From positions 62,001 through 126,000 of the forward strand of contig NZ_JALJRA010000016.1 of assembly GCF_022968135.1 (NCBI RefSeq): DNA of 64,000 nucleotides. The letters run 5' to 3'. Position 1 is the first letter of the stretch; every line of letters starts with the position of its first letter. The DNA is from Pseudorhizobium tarimense. GTDB taxonomy: Bacteria; Pseudomonadota; Alphaproteobacteria; Rhizobiales; Rhizobiaceae. Positions 1 to 9,307 of this stretch are shown piece by piece. Position numbers and translations under genes: made by a program. The notes under the pieces were generated by a model, which did not search any database, had not been told where the DNA came from, and worked only from the letters and a program-made list of their open reading frames with translations.

Positions 1-314
1 TGGAAAACCGGCTGCCAAGCTCCGACGCCAACCCTTACCTCGCGCTTGCGGCCTCCCTTGGGTGCGGATTGCTGGGGATCATGAAGGGGATCGAGCCGGA
101 ACCGCCGACCGAGCATACGGCAAATGAAGGGACGATCGATTTGCCGCGCGGCCTCCTCGAAGCCGTTTCCGAGCTGGAAGGCGAGCCGGCTCTGGCGGAG
201 GTGTTCGGTGAAGAGTTCATTGGCCTCTATGCCGGCGTAAAGCGCGGCGAATTCGAGACCTTCATGCAGGTCATCAGCCCCTGGGAGCGCGAGTTCCTGC
301 TTCTCAATGTATGA
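1..314 (+). CDS. Glutamine synthetase family protein, C-terminal fragment (5' end outside window)
   Basis: The frame is open from base 3 and about 103 residues are visible. The motif ENRLPSSDANPYLALAA near the left edge is the conserved C-terminal glutamine-synthetase segment carrying the active-site Arg and substrate contacts. The protein ends with the usual ERxxxL...V tail. The gene directly downstream resembles gamma-glutamylputrescine oxidase, so a PuuA-type gamma-glutamylpolyamine synthetase is more likely than housekeeping GlnA; this is inferred from context. The start and ATP-binding part lie left of the window. Confidence 0.85.
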   Translation, partial: ENRLPSSDANPYLALAASLGCGLLGIMKGIEPEPPTEHTANEGTIDLPRGLLEAVSELEGEPALAEVFGEEFIGLYAGVKRGEFETFMQVISPWEREFLLLNV

Positions 315-323
315 GGTGGCGGC

Positions 324-1613
324 ATGACCCTGTGGCAGAGCCCAATTGCGCCGGGCGTATCCTGGTATCAAGCAAGTGTTGAAGACCGGCCGACCTATCC
401 GGCCCTTGATGGCTCCCGCTCCGTCGACGTTGCGATTGTCGGCGGCGGGTTTACCGGGCTGCAGGCGGCGGTCAACCTGGCGCAGCGCGGGGTGTCGGTG
501 GCTCTACTTGAGGCGCATCGCCTTGGCGATGGGGCCTCGGGACGCAACGGTGGTCAGTTCGGCACCGGCCAGCGCGCCTGGCCTGAGGATCTCGAAACGC
601 AGATCGGCTTTGAACGGTCGAAGGTGCTATTCGACATGGCCGAGGGTGCAAAACGCTACCTGCTGAAATTCGCGGCCGAGCACGGCATCGACATGGATTA
701 CATGCCGGGTCAGATGAACGTTGCCCACAAGCCCGGGCACGAAAGGGAGTACCGGGCGAATGCAGAGATCGCTGCCGAACGTTACGGTTACCCGCACCTC
801 TCCTACATGGATCGGAAGGAAACGGCCGAACGCCTGGGGTCCGACCACTACCATTGCGGCGTTCGCGATACCGGCACGGGTCATATTCACCCGCTGAAGC
901 TGCTCATTGGGCTCGCACGGGCCGCCGCTGTCGCCGGTGCAGACATTTACGAGATGACCAAGGTAACGCGGATGCAGCGGGAGGGTGGCAAAACGCTGCT
1001 GACCACGCCACAAGGCAGCGTATCTGCCGAGCGCGTGCTGCTCGCTACAAACGCCTATATCGAGAACCTAGAACCGATAACGGCGGCGCATGTGATGCCG
1101 ATTGGATCCTTCATCGCCGCCACCGAGCCGTTAGACGATCACCCTGCAGTGCTGCCCGGTGGGGAAGCGGTTGCGGATTCCCGCTTCGTCGTTCGCTATT
1201 TCCGCAAGACGAAGGACAACCGCCTGCTCTTTGGCGGCCGCGAGGTCTACTCGTCGAAGAACCCGCAAGATACGGCAGAATTCATTCGCAAGCAGATTGT
1301 GGAAACCTATCCTGCGCTGAAGAACATCCGCATCACCCATGCCTGGGGCGGCAATGTCGGGATCACGATGCCCCGGCAACCGTTCGTCCGCGAGGTGATG
1401 CCGAGCGTGACAGCAATCGGCGGTTACTCCGGACACGGCGTTATGCTGTCGAATTTCTGCGGCAAGCTTTACGCAGACAGGATCACCGGTGGCGCGAACT
1501 GGCTCGACGCTGTTGAAGAGCTGGACGTCCCCAGCTTCCCCGGTGGACGCCGTTTTCGCAACCCTCTGCTGTTTCTCGCGCTCACCTGGTTCGCATTGCG
1601 AGATAGGCTGTAA
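324..1613 (+). CDS. puuB: FAD-dependent oxidoreductase, gamma-glutamylputrescine oxidase-like
   Basis: The 429-residue protein belongs to the DAO family. The N-terminal dinucleotide-binding stretch DVAIVGGGFTG (residues 35-45) is followed by the SGRNGGQ segment typical of PuuB/OrdL enzymes that bind FAD. The C-terminal part carries the GGYSGHGV motif of this family. Family role: oxidative deamination of gamma-glutamylputrescine in the cytoplasm. It starts 9 bases after the glutamine-synthetase-like gene and its stop is followed at once by the zwf leader. An OrdL-type oxidase with another amine substrate is possible. Confidence 0.8.
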   Translation: MTLWQSPIAPGVSWYQASVEDRPTYPALDGSRSVDVAIVGGGFTGLQAAVNLAQRGVSVALLEAHRLGDGASGRNGGQFGTGQRAWPEDLETQIGFERSKVLFDMAEGAKRYLLKFAAEHGIDMDYMPGQMNVAHKPGHEREYRANAEIAAERYGYPHLSYMDRKETAERLGSDHYHCGVRDTGTGHIHPLKLLIGLARAAAVAGADIYEMTKVTRMQREGGKTLLTTPQGSVSAERVLLATNAYIENLEPITAAHVMPIGSFIAATEPLDDHPAVLPGGEAVADSRFVVRYFRKTKDNRLLFGGREVYSSKNPQDTAEFIRKQIVETYPALKNIRITHAWGGNVGITMPRQPFVREVMPSVTAIGGYSGHGVMLSNFCGKLYADRITGGANWLDAVEELDVPSFPGGRRFRNPLLFLALTWFALRDRL

Positions 1614-1702
1614 TGCCGCATCAAAAAGCCCGCGCAGGGATGGAAATTTTAAATCGATTAGATTATCACAGCCAGATTCCAGACGAAGGAAAGAGCAGTC
1701 CT

Positions 1703-3175
1703 ATGAGCAGCCAGATCATCCCGGTCGATCCCTTTGATTGCGTCGTCTTTGGCGGCTCAGGCGACCTTGCCGAACGCAAGCTGCTTCCGGCCCTCTACCA
1801 CCGGCAGATCGAGGGTCAATTCATCGAGCCCACCCGTATCATCGGTGCCTCGCGCAGCCCGCTTTCTAACGAAGAATACTGCACCTTTGCGCGCGAAGCG
1901 CTGAAGAAGCATCTGAAGCCCGGCGAGTACGACGAGGCGGAAGTCGACAAGTTCAGCAAGCGGCTCTTCTACGTTCCGGTCGATGCAAAGAGCGATCAGG
2001 GGTGGGACCAGCTCAAGAAGCTCCTGGACGAAGGCAAGGATCGCGTGCGGGCTTTCTATCTCGCCGTGGCTCCTTCGATCTTCGGCGCCATCTCAGAAAA
2101 GATCCGGGACCACAAGCTGATCACCAAGCAGACCCGCATCGTAGTTGAAAAGCCGATCGGTCGCGATCTCGCCTCCGCGCTGCAACTGAACGACACGATC
2201 GGCAAGGTTTTCCCAGAAGAACAGATCTTCCGCATTGATCACTATCTCGGCAAGGAGACGGTGCAGAACCTGATGGCGTTGCGCTTTGCCAACGCTCTTT
2301 ATGAGCCGCTTTGGAACGCCCAGCACATCGATCACGTACAGATCACTGTGGCCGAGGCTGTCGGCCTTGAAGGTCGGGCGGGCTATTATGACACGGCTGG
2401 CGCACTGCGTGACATGGTGCAGAACCACATTCTCCAGCTGCTCTGCCTCGTCGCGATGGAAGTCCCCTCTTCGCTCAGTGCCGAAGCGGTACGCGATGAA
2501 AAGCTTAAGGTGCTGCACGCCCTGAAGCCGATCAATGAGTCCAATGTCGAGCAGCTGACGGTGCGTGGACAATATCGCGCCGGCGCGTCCTCGGGGGGGC
2601 CGGTCAAAGGTTACCTGGAGGAGCTGGAGGGCGGCGTCTCCAACACCGAAACCTTCGTCGCGATCAAGGCCGAGATCGGCAACTGGCGCTGGGCGGGTGT
2701 CCCCTTCTACATCCGGACCGGAAAAAGGTTGGCGAACCGCGTCTCCGAGATCGTCATCACGTTCAAGCCGATCCCGCACAGCATCTTCGACGGCGCGGCG
2801 GGCCGGATTACCGCCAACCAGCTGATCATCCGCCTGCAGCCGGACGAGGGTGTGAAACAGTCGCTGATGATCAAGGACCCCGGTCCCGGCGGGATGCGCC
2901 TGCGCAACGTCTCGCTCGACATGAGCTTTGCCGAGGCGTTTTCGGTGCGCCATCCCGATGCCTATGAGCGGCTGCTGACGGACACGATCCGCTCGAACCA
3001 GACGCTTTTCATGCGCCGTGACGAAGTGGAAGCGGCATGGCAGTGGATTGACCCAATTCTCTCCGGCTGGGAGGCAACCGGGCAGGCACCGCAGGGTTAT
3101 ACCGCGGGAACGTGGGGACCAAGCCAGGCAATTGCCCTGATCGAGCGTGACGGACGGACGTGGCATGAAAGCTGA
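1703..3175 (+). CDS. zwf: Glucose-6-phosphate 1-dehydrogenase
   Basis: This 490-residue enzyme oxidises glucose-6-phosphate to 6-phosphogluconolactone with NADP and is the entry to the Entner-Doudoroff and pentose phosphate routes. The nucleotide-binding motif GGSGDLAERK is at residues 17-26, EKPIGRDL at 148-155, and the active-site RIDHYLGKE at 176-184. The frame is open from 1613, but the ATG at 1703 is chosen because a GAAGGA ribosome site lies just upstream and residue 1 then matches the family length. It overlaps or abuts pgl, so the two are co-transcribed. Confidence 0.97.
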   Translation: MSSQIIPVDPFDCVVFGGSGDLAERKLLPALYHRQIEGQFIEPTRIIGASRSPLSNEEYCTFAREALKKHLKPGEYDEAEVDKFSKRLFYVPVDAKSDQGWDQLKKLLDEGKDRVRAFYLAVAPSIFGAISEKIRDHKLITKQTRIVVEKPIGRDLASALQLNDTIGKVFPEEQIFRIDHYLGKETVQNLMALRFANALYEPLWNAQHIDHVQITVAEAVGLEGRAGYYDTAGALRDMVQNHILQLLCLVAMEVPSSLSAEAVRDEKLKVLHALKPINESNVEQLTVRGQYRAGASSGGPVKGYLEELEGGVSNTETFVAIKAEIGNWRWAGVPFYIRTGKRLANRVSEIVITFKPIPHSIFDGAAGRITANQLIIRLQPDEGVKQSLMIKDPGPGGMRLRNVSLDMSFAEAFSVRHPDAYERLLTDTIRSNQTLFMRRDEVEAAWQWIDPILSGWEATGQAPQGYTAGTWGPSQAIALIERDGRTWHES

Positions 3176-3176
3176 G

Positions 3177-3878
3177 ATGACAGAGCTATCGCTGCACGAA
3201 TTTGCGGACGGCCCAACGCTCGCGGACAAGCTGGCTGCCCAGGTGGCTCATCGGCTGTCATCCGCCATCGAGGCCAATGGAAAGGCGAGTATCGCCGTGT
3301 CTGGCGGATCGACGCCGAAGAAGTTCTTCCAGGCGCTCTCTGCACGGGACGTTGACTGGCAGAAGGTGACGGTGACGCTTGTTGATGAGCGGTTCGTGCC
3401 GGTCGACAACCCACGCTCCAACCACGCGCTCGTACGCGACCACCTGCTGCAGAACAAGGCAGCTGACGCCCAGTTCATTCCGCTCTTCCATCAGTGTCCA
3501 AATGCCGACGAGGCGGCTTCGATCGCCACGCGGGAAGCGGCGGAGATCGGCAACCCCTTTGATGTCGTGATCCTCGGCATGGGTGGCGACGGGCATACTG
3601 CCTCCTTCTTCCCCCACGGCGATCATCTGGCGAAGGCGCTTGATGCAAACGGCCCCCGATGCGTGATGTCGATGGAAGCCGAGGGCGCCGACGAACCTCG
3701 CCTGACATTCTCCTTCTCCAGTCTCAGCGATGCGCGCCTGCTGGTGCTCCACATCGAGGGCGAGGCGAAGAAAGACGTTCTGAAAAAGGCGCAGGACGGC
3801 ACGGATGAAACCGAGATGCCGATCCGCGCCGTACTCAACCGGGCCGCTTCACCGGTGGAGATATACTGGGCCCCGTGA
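3177..3878 (+). CDS. pgl: 6-phosphogluconolactonase
   Basis: The 233-residue protein (from 3177) belongs to the SugarP isomerase/DevB family and hydrolyses 6-phosphogluconolactone to 6-phosphogluconate. SGGSTPK is at residues 42-48 and the conserved LGMGGDGHTAS phosphate-binding loop is present. The ATG at 3177 lies 1 base after the zwf stop and gives the family N-terminus; an in-frame ATG at 3165, overlapping zwf, is the alternative. Its position between zwf and edd supports the assignment. Confidence 0.95.
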   Translation: MTELSLHEFADGPTLADKLAAQVAHRLSSAIEANGKASIAVSGGSTPKKFFQALSARDVDWQKVTVTLVDERFVPVDNPRSNHALVRDHLLQNKAADAQFIPLFHQCPNADEAASIATREAAEIGNPFDVVILGMGGDGHTASFFPHGDHLAKALDANGPRCVMSMEAEGADEPRLTFSFSSLSDARLLVLHIEGEAKKDVLKKAQDGTDETEMPIRAVLNRAASPVEIYWAP

Positions 3879-3959
3879 GGCCCTCCTGAAGCATCATCCG
3901 GAGCTGCCGACGGCATCTGCCGCTCCCATCGGCATGCTCCCGAACCGGAGGACATGGCC

Positions 3960-5777
3960 ATGGCTGCTCATTCCAGCATTGAAGCGATCACGGCGCGTAT
4001 CGTCGAGCGCTCCAAACCCCACCGAGAAGGCTATCTCGGCCGCCTGCAGGGAGCCATTTCGCGCGGTCCGCACCGGGCCGTCCTCTCCTGCGGTAATCTC
4101 GCGCACGGCTTTGCCGCCTGTTCCCCCCCTGACAAGGCTGACCTTGCCGGAGACGTGGTGCCCAATCTCGGCATCATCACAGCCTACAATGACATGCTTT
4201 CGGCCCATCAGCCCTACGAGACGTTCCCGCCGATGATCCGAGAGGCGGCCCGAGAAGTGGGCGGCGTCGCGCAGGTGGCCGGCGGTGTGCCGGCGATGTG
4301 TGATGGCGTCACTCAGGGGCAGCCGGGAATGGAGCTTTCGCTGTTTTCACGCGACGCGATCGCGATGGCCGCCGGCATCGGCCTTTCGCACAATATGTTC
4401 GATGCGGCGGTCTTCCTCGGCATCTGTGACAAGATCGTGCCGGGCCTCGTGATCGCCGCCCTCACCTTCGGCCACCTGCCTGCCGTCTTCATTCCGGCGG
4501 GCCCCATGACCTCGGGGCTCCCGAACGACGAGAAGTCGCGCATCCGCCAGCTCTATGCCGAGGGCAAGGTTGGGCGTGCAGAGCTTCTGGAGGCGGAATC
4601 CAAGTCCTATCACGGCCCTGGCACCTGCACCTTCTACGGCACCGCCAATTCAAACCAGATGCTGATGGAGATCATGGGCTTCCACCTGCCCGGCGCCTCT
4701 TTCGTCAACCCGGGTACGCCCTTGCGCGATGCGCTGACCAAGGAAGCGGCCAAGCGAGCCCTGGCGATCACCGCACTCGGCAACGAGTTCACGCCCGCGG
4801 GAGAGATGATCGATGAACGGTCCATCGTGAACGGCGTCGTCGGCCTCCATGCCACCGGCGGGTCGACCAATCACACGCTGCATCTGGTTGCGATGGCGCG
4901 GGCCGCCGGGATCCATTTGACCTGGCAGGACATTTCCGAGCTCTCGGACGTGGTGCCGCTGCTTGCCCGTGTCTACCCGAACGGCCTTGCCGACGTGAAC
5001 CACTTCCATGCCGCCGGCGGCATGGGCTTCCTCATCAAGCAGCTGCTGAAGACTGGGCTGTTGCACGACGACGTCCGGACGGTCTTTGGCCACGGCCTTG
5101 AAGCCTATACGGTTGAAGCGAAGCTCGATGACAACGGGGTCGTCGTTCGCGAACCGGTGCCTGAAGAAAGCGGCGACCCGAAGGTTCTGGCCAAGATCGA
5201 GAACCCCTTCCAGCCTACCGGCGGCCTCAAGATGCTGACCGGCAATATCGGCAAGGGCGTCATCAAGATCTCGGCGGTCAAGGCGGAGCGGCATGTGATC
5301 GAAGCGCCGGCCATTATCTTCCATGATCAGCAGGAACTGCAGGACGCCTTCAAGCGCGGGGATCTCAACAAGGACTTCGTCGCGGTCGTGCGTTTCCAGG
5401 GTCCGAAGGCGAACGGTATGCCGGAGCTGCACCGCCTCACGCCGCCGCTCGGGGTTCTGCAGGACCGCGGCTACAAGGTCGCGCTGCTGACCGACGGGCG
5501 GATGTCGGGCGCATCAGGCAAGGTTCCTGCGGCAATTCATGTCACGCCAGAAGCTTCGGACGGCGGCCCGATCGCCAAGATCAAGGATGGCGACATCATC
5601 CGTCTTGATGCGGTGCAGGGAACGATCGAGGTGCTCGCTGATACTGCGGAATTCGCCGCAAGGGCACCGGTGAACATCGACCTGACGCATAACGATTTGG
5701 GGATGGGCCGCGAACTGTTCTCCGTCTTCCGGCGGACGGCTGGTCCGGCGGACCAAGGCGCAAGCGTCTTCGCCTGA
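3960..5777 (+). CDS. edd: Phosphogluconate dehydratase
   Basis: The 605-residue IlvD/Edd-family enzyme dehydrates 6-phosphogluconate to KDPG. The three iron-sulfur cluster cysteines expected for the family are at about C114 ([13 protein letters not shown]), C156 (GICDKIVPG) and C223 ([14 protein letters not shown]). A GGAGG at 3947-3951 is 8 bases from the ATG at 3960 but only 2 from the ATG at 3954, so 3960 is preferred. It is the last gene of the zwf-pgl-edd cluster. No eda (KDPG aldolase) follows in the window. Confidence 0.96.
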   Translation: MAAHSSIEAITARIVERSKPHREGYLGRLQGAISRGPHRAVLSCGNLAHGFAACSPPDKADLAGDVVPNLGIITAYNDMLSAHQPYETFPPMIREAAREVGGVAQVAGGVPAMCDGVTQGQPGMELSLFSRDAIAMAAGIGLSHNMFDAAVFLGICDKIVPGLVIAALTFGHLPAVFIPAGPMTSGLPNDEKSRIRQLYAEGKVGRAELLEAESKSYHGPGTCTFYGTANSNQMLMEIMGFHLPGASFVNPGTPLRDALTKEAAKRALAITALGNEFTPAGEMIDERSIVNGVVGLHATGGSTNHTLHLVAMARAAGIHLTWQDISELSDVVPLLARVYPNGLADVNHFHAAGGMGFLIKQLLKTGLLHDDVRTVFGHGLEAYTVEAKLDDNGVVVREPVPEESGDPKVLAKIENPFQPTGGLKMLTGNIGKGVIKISAVKAERHVIEAPAIIFHDQQELQDAFKRGDLNKDFVAVVRFQGPKANGMPELHRLTPPLGVLQDRGYKVALLTDGRMSGASGKVPAAIHVTPEASDGGPIAKIKDGDIIRLDAVQGTIEVLADTAEFAARAPVNIDLTHNDLGMGRELFSVFRRTAGPADQGASVFA

Positions 5778-5787
5778 CAAAAGCAAT

Positions 5788-5809
5788 GAAGGCGGCTCCG
5801 GCCGCCTTC
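5788..5809 (+). terminator. Stem-loop downstream of edd
   Basis: A 9-bp perfect stem (GAAGGCGGC / GCCGCCTTC) with a TCCG loop starts 10 bases after the edd stop. There is no strong T run, so termination strength is uncertain. A nearly identical hairpin lies at 5938-5957. Confidence 0.65.
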
Positions 5810-5937
5810 AGACTGCTGACAAAGTCCTCTTTGCCGTTGCTGGCGCTACTTCGACTCCGATCCGTTCTCTTTTCGATTCAGAGACGTTCCGAATCTTGGT
5901 CCTTGAGAAGGTGGGGCGGGGGTTTGTCATCAAGCTG

Positions 5938-5957
5938 AAGGCGGCTCCGGCCGCCTT
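5938..5957 (-). terminator. Stem-loop downstream of the PilZ-like gene
   Basis: An 8-bp stem (AAGGCGGC / GCCGCCTT) lies 26 bases beyond the minus-strand stop at 5983. It repeats the sequence of the edd hairpin, so the two convergent genes end in copies of the same stem. Confidence 0.6.
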
Positions 5958-5982
5958 ATCTTTGGGATTGGGAAGCGGTTGC

Positions 5983-6390
5983 CTACCAGCTCCGGATGTC
6001 GAGCACCTTGTCGCGGTGCGCCGGGTGGGTGCTGAACACGAAGATGCGATCCAGCTCCTTCTGCGTCAGCAGCTTCAGGAATCGCACTTCGATCGTGTTG
6101 TTGGCAAAGGTCTTCATCAGCAGGCAGCCAACCTTTGCAATACGAGCGTCGGGGATCTCAAGATAGAACTGCTCGGGAAGCTTATATTGGGTGAGAAGGC
6201 CAAGGACTGCGCCACTCATTGAGATGCGCAACACGTCGCATCGACGGGAGGCCATGTTCATGACCCCCTTTTCAGTGTACTCGATACGCGCGGCGTTCAT
6301 CGTGTCTTCCATGCGAAACCGGGTTTCGCGGTCGTACATGAACGACTCTTCCTTGTTCAGAAAATGGTTGCTGCCGCGCTGGACGCCCAC
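5983..6390 (-). CDS. PilZ-like domain protein
   Basis: This is a 135-residue soluble protein. Residues 40-125 look like a PilZ fold: a basic segment with RRCDVLRISMSGAVL resembles the 'D/N-x-S-x-x-G' signature, followed by a strand pattern ending in EVRFL. PilZ domains bind cyclic di-GMP, but the N-terminal RxxxR is not clear, so ligand binding is unproven. The GTG start at 6390 has a good AAGGAG site 7 bases upstream; an ATG at 6339 with AAGGAAGAG upstream is a real alternative. Linkage to motility is only by position. Confidence 0.6.
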   Translation of the reverse strand: MGVQRGSNHFLNKEESFMYDRETRFRMEDTMNAARIEYTEKGVMNMASRRCDVLRISMSGAVLGLLTQYKLPEQFYLEIPDARIAKVGCLLMKTFANNTIEVRFLKLLTQKELDRIFVFSTHPAHRDKVLDIRSW

Positions 6391-6515
6391 GTGCTTTCTC
6401 CTTCTCGAGTGCTGAGAGGCTACAAAGCTAAGCTTAACAGAGCGTGTTTGGGCGGTGGCGAGACGAGGAACATGTCATCGTCTCACATATTTGTAGCTAA
6501 CGGCGGGTAAACACC

Positions 6516-7604
6516 TCAGCGTCGATAGGTTTTCCCTTCAGCGTCAAAGAGATGCAGCTTCTCTGGCGCTGCCGTCAGGCGGACCGCATCGCCTTTCTTC
6601 GCCTGAAAGATCCCGGGCATTTTTGCCACGATCGTCTCCTGGCCGCCCACTTCCTCAAGGTAAAGAAGGGTCACTTCCCCCAGCGCCTCAACAATGGCGA
6701 TCTTGCCTTCGAAGAGGTGATCGCCATCCGCCGCGACGCTCAGGTCTTCCGGCCGTACGCCGAAGCTTGCAGCCTTCCCGGCCTCCGAAGCGGCAGTGGC
6801 CACCGGCACCCGAACGGGTTTGCCGTCTGGTAACGCGATGGTGGTTGTGTCGCCGGTTTCCTTGACTGTTGCCGAGATGATGTTCATGGCGGGCGAACCG
6901 ATGAAGCGCGCGACGAAGAGGTTGTGCGGCCGCTCGTAAAGTTCCAGCGGCGCGCCCACCTGTTCGATCCTGCCGGCGGACAGGACGACGATCCGGTCGG
7001 CAAGCGTCATCGCCTCCACCTGGTCGTGCGTCACATAAATCATCGTCGTGTCCGGCATCGACTCCTTCAGCTTGGCGATCTCGATGCGGGTCGCCACGCG
7101 CAGGGCGGCATCAAGGTTAGAAAGCGGCTCATCGAACAGGAAGACCTTGGGATCACGGCAGATGGCCCGTCCGATTGCCACGCGCTGGCGCTGGCCGCCG
7201 GACAGTGCCTTGGGTAGGCGGTCTAGATAAGGCGTCAGCTGCAGGATGTCGGCCGCCGAGCGAACCCGGCGATCGATCTCCGATTTGCTTTCGTTGGCGA
7301 TCCGCATGCCGAAGGCCATGTTGTCGTAGACCGTCATGTGTGGATAGAGCGCATACGACTGGAAGACCATGGCGATGCCGCGCTTGGACGGCGGCACCTC
7401 GTTGACGAGCGCCTCGTCAATGAACATCTCACCACCGGTGATGGTCTCGAGCCCGGCGATCATGCGCAATAGGGTAGACTTGCCGCAGCCGGAAGGACCG
7501 ACGAAGACGACGAATTCGCCCTGCTTGATGTCCAGATCGATGCCGTGGATGACCTTCACCTGACCATAGGCCTTGCGGATGTCCTTCAGAACGACGCCTG
7601 TCAT
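6516..7604 (-). CDS. aglK: Alpha-glucoside ABC transporter ATP-binding protein
   Basis: The 362-residue protein is a MalK/UgpC-type ATPase. The Walker A motif GPSGCGKST is at residues 36-44, the signature LSGGQRQRVAIGRA and the Walker B FLFDEPLSNLD follow, and a C-terminal TOBE-like regulatory domain begins at about residue 240. It energises uptake through the AglF/AglG permease at the inner face of the membrane. It is the last gene of the agl operon, starting 21 bases after the aglA stop. Confidence 0.92.
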   Translation of the reverse strand: MTGVVLKDIRKAYGQVKVIHGIDLDIKQGEFVVFVGPSGCGKSTLLRMIAGLETITGGEMFIDEALVNEVPPSKRGIAMVFQSYALYPHMTVYDNMAFGMRIANESKSEIDRRVRSAADILQLTPYLDRLPKALSGGQRQRVAIGRAICRDPKVFLFDEPLSNLDAALRVATRIEIAKLKESMPDTTMIYVTHDQVEAMTLADRIVVLSAGRIEQVGAPLELYERPHNLFVARFIGSPAMNIISATVKETGDTTTIALPDGKPVRVPVATAASEAGKAASFGVRPEDLSVAADGDHLFEGKIAIVEALGEVTLLYLEEVGGQETIVAKMPGIFQAKKGDAVRLTAAPEKLHLFDAEGKTYRR

Positions 7605-7625
7605 GCTTCCCTCCCCTTTTCTCTT

Positions 7626-9281
7626 TCAGGCTCGACGGGCGAAATACGCCCCCCAGACCGGCAGATTGATCTGGTTGCCTTCCACAGTGCTCTCAAAGCC
7701 GTGGCCGTCAAGCATCTCCCAATCACCCGGCGGCGGCTCGACCGACAGCGGCTCTGCGCTCATGTTGAACGCACACAACACAGCTTCATCCCCGAAGATG
7801 CGTTCATACTGCAGGAGCGGCCCCTCGGACTCCAGGAACCGAACCTCGCCCTTCACCAAGGCTGGATGCTGCTTCCGGAAGGCAAGAAACCTCCGGTACT
7901 GCTCCAGCACCGATTCCGGATCACCATACTGCGCACTCACCGCCCGCAGCTGATGCTCGACCGGGATAGGCAGCCAGGTCTTTTCAGAGGTCGAAAATCC
8001 GGCCTGCAGCGCCTGAGCATCCCAGACCATGGGCGTGCGGCAACCGTCGCGGCCCTTAAATTCCGGCCAGAACTGAATACCGTAGGGGTCCTGCAGATCC
8101 GCATAAGCGATGTCCGCTTCTGTCAGCCCCAGTTCCTCACCCTGATAGATGCAGACCGAACCCCGCTGCGTCATCAGAACGGCGGACAACATCTTCACAT
8201 AGGCCTCGCGATCCAGAACCTCCGAGCCCCAGCGGCTGGCATGGCGGACGACGTCGTGGTTTGAGAACGCCCAGCAGGCCCAGCCTTCCGGTGCGGCTCC
8301 CGAGAAGCCGTCCTGAACCTCAGCGACGCGCGAGGGCGTGAGTGCGTCCGGCGCCAGGAACTCGAAGGCGTAGCACATGTGCATCTTATCGCCGCCGGAC
8401 GTGTACTCGCCGACGATCTCCAGCCCGCGCTGGCTGTCGCCCACTTCGCCCACCGCGGCAATGGAGGGAAACTCGTCCAGAACCGCACGGAAGCGCTTCA
8501 GGAAGTCGATGTTTTCCGGGCGGTTCTTGTCGTAGACGTGTTCCTGGAAGTTATAGGGATTGACCGCCGGTGCGGTCGACGCATTGCGGCGCGATGGATC
8601 GAGCGCGGGGTTGTCTCTCAGGTCGCGGTCGTGGAAATAGAAGTTGATGGTGTCCAGACGGAAGCCGTCGACGCCGCGCTTCAGCCAGAAGCGTGTCATC
8701 TCCAGGAGCGCATCCTGGACCTCCGCATTGTGGAGGTTGAGATCCGGCTGCGAGGTCAGGAAGTTGTGCATGTAATACTGCATGCGCGTCGGGTCCCAAT
8801 GCCAGGCGGACCCGCCGAAGATCGACAGCCAGTTATTGGGCGGCGTTCCATCCGGCTTGGCATCCGACCAGACGTACCAGTCGGCCTTCGGATTGACGCG
8901 GCTCGACCGGCTTTCGATGAACCAGGCATGTTGATCCGAGCTGTGCGACATCACGAGGTCGATCATCACCTTCAGACCGAGCCGGTGTGCCTCATGGATG
9001 AGAGCATCGAAATCCGACAGAGTCCCGAACATCGGGTCGACTTCGGTGTAGTTCGAAACGTCGTAGCCGAAGTCCTTCATCGGTGACGGGAAGAAGGGGG
9101 AAATCCAGACCGCATCCGCGCCCAGCGCGGAGATATGCGGCAGCCTTGCGGTGATGCCTTTCAGGTCACCGATGCCGTCGCCGTTGGAGTCCTGGAAGGA
9201 GCGTGGATAAATCTGATAAATAACGGCGCCGCGCCACCAGTCCTTGTCCGGCACTGCGGGGCTTGCTGAAACGATCGTCAT
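7626..9281 (-). CDS. aglA: Alpha-glucosidase (GH13)
   Basis: The 551-residue cytoplasmic GH13 enzyme hydrolyses imported alpha-glucosides such as sucrose, maltose or trehalose; the substrate range is family knowledge. Catalytic residues are visible: nucleophile D210 in GFRLDTINF, acid/base E279 in AVGEVGD, and D343 in FSNHD. The N-terminal YQIYPRSFQDSNGDGIGDL is the usual family opening. It lies between aglG and aglK in the same operon, which supports hydrolysis of the transported sugar. Confidence 0.94.
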   Translation of the reverse strand: MTIVSASPAVPDKDWWRGAVIYQIYPRSFQDSNGDGIGDLKGITARLPHISALGADAVWISPFFPSPMKDFGYDVSNYTEVDPMFGTLSDFDALIHEAHRLGLKVMIDLVMSHSSDQHAWFIESRSSRVNPKADWYVWSDAKPDGTPPNNWLSIFGGSAWHWDPTRMQYYMHNFLTSQPDLNLHNAEVQDALLEMTRFWLKRGVDGFRLDTINFYFHDRDLRDNPALDPSRRNASTAPAVNPYNFQEHVYDKNRPENIDFLKRFRAVLDEFPSIAAVGEVGDSQRGLEIVGEYTSGGDKMHMCYAFEFLAPDALTPSRVAEVQDGFSGAAPEGWACWAFSNHDVVRHASRWGSEVLDREAYVKMLSAVLMTQRGSVCIYQGEELGLTEADIAYADLQDPYGIQFWPEFKGRDGCRTPMVWDAQALQAGFSTSEKTWLPIPVEHQLRAVSAQYGDPESVLEQYRRFLAFRKQHPALVKGEVRFLESEGPLLQYERIFGDEAVLCAFNMSAEPLSVEPPPGDWEMLDGHGFESTVEGNQINLPVWGAYFARRA

Positions 9282-9307
9282 CTAAAGTCCTGTAAGCGAA
9301 TGGTGTG

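Noticed and set aside
2093..3229. 378-codon open frame on the minus strand
   Set aside because: Antisense to zwf, which has strong catalytic motifs; no domain in the reverse frame.
4650..5432. 260-codon open frame on the minus strand
   Set aside because: Shadow of edd.
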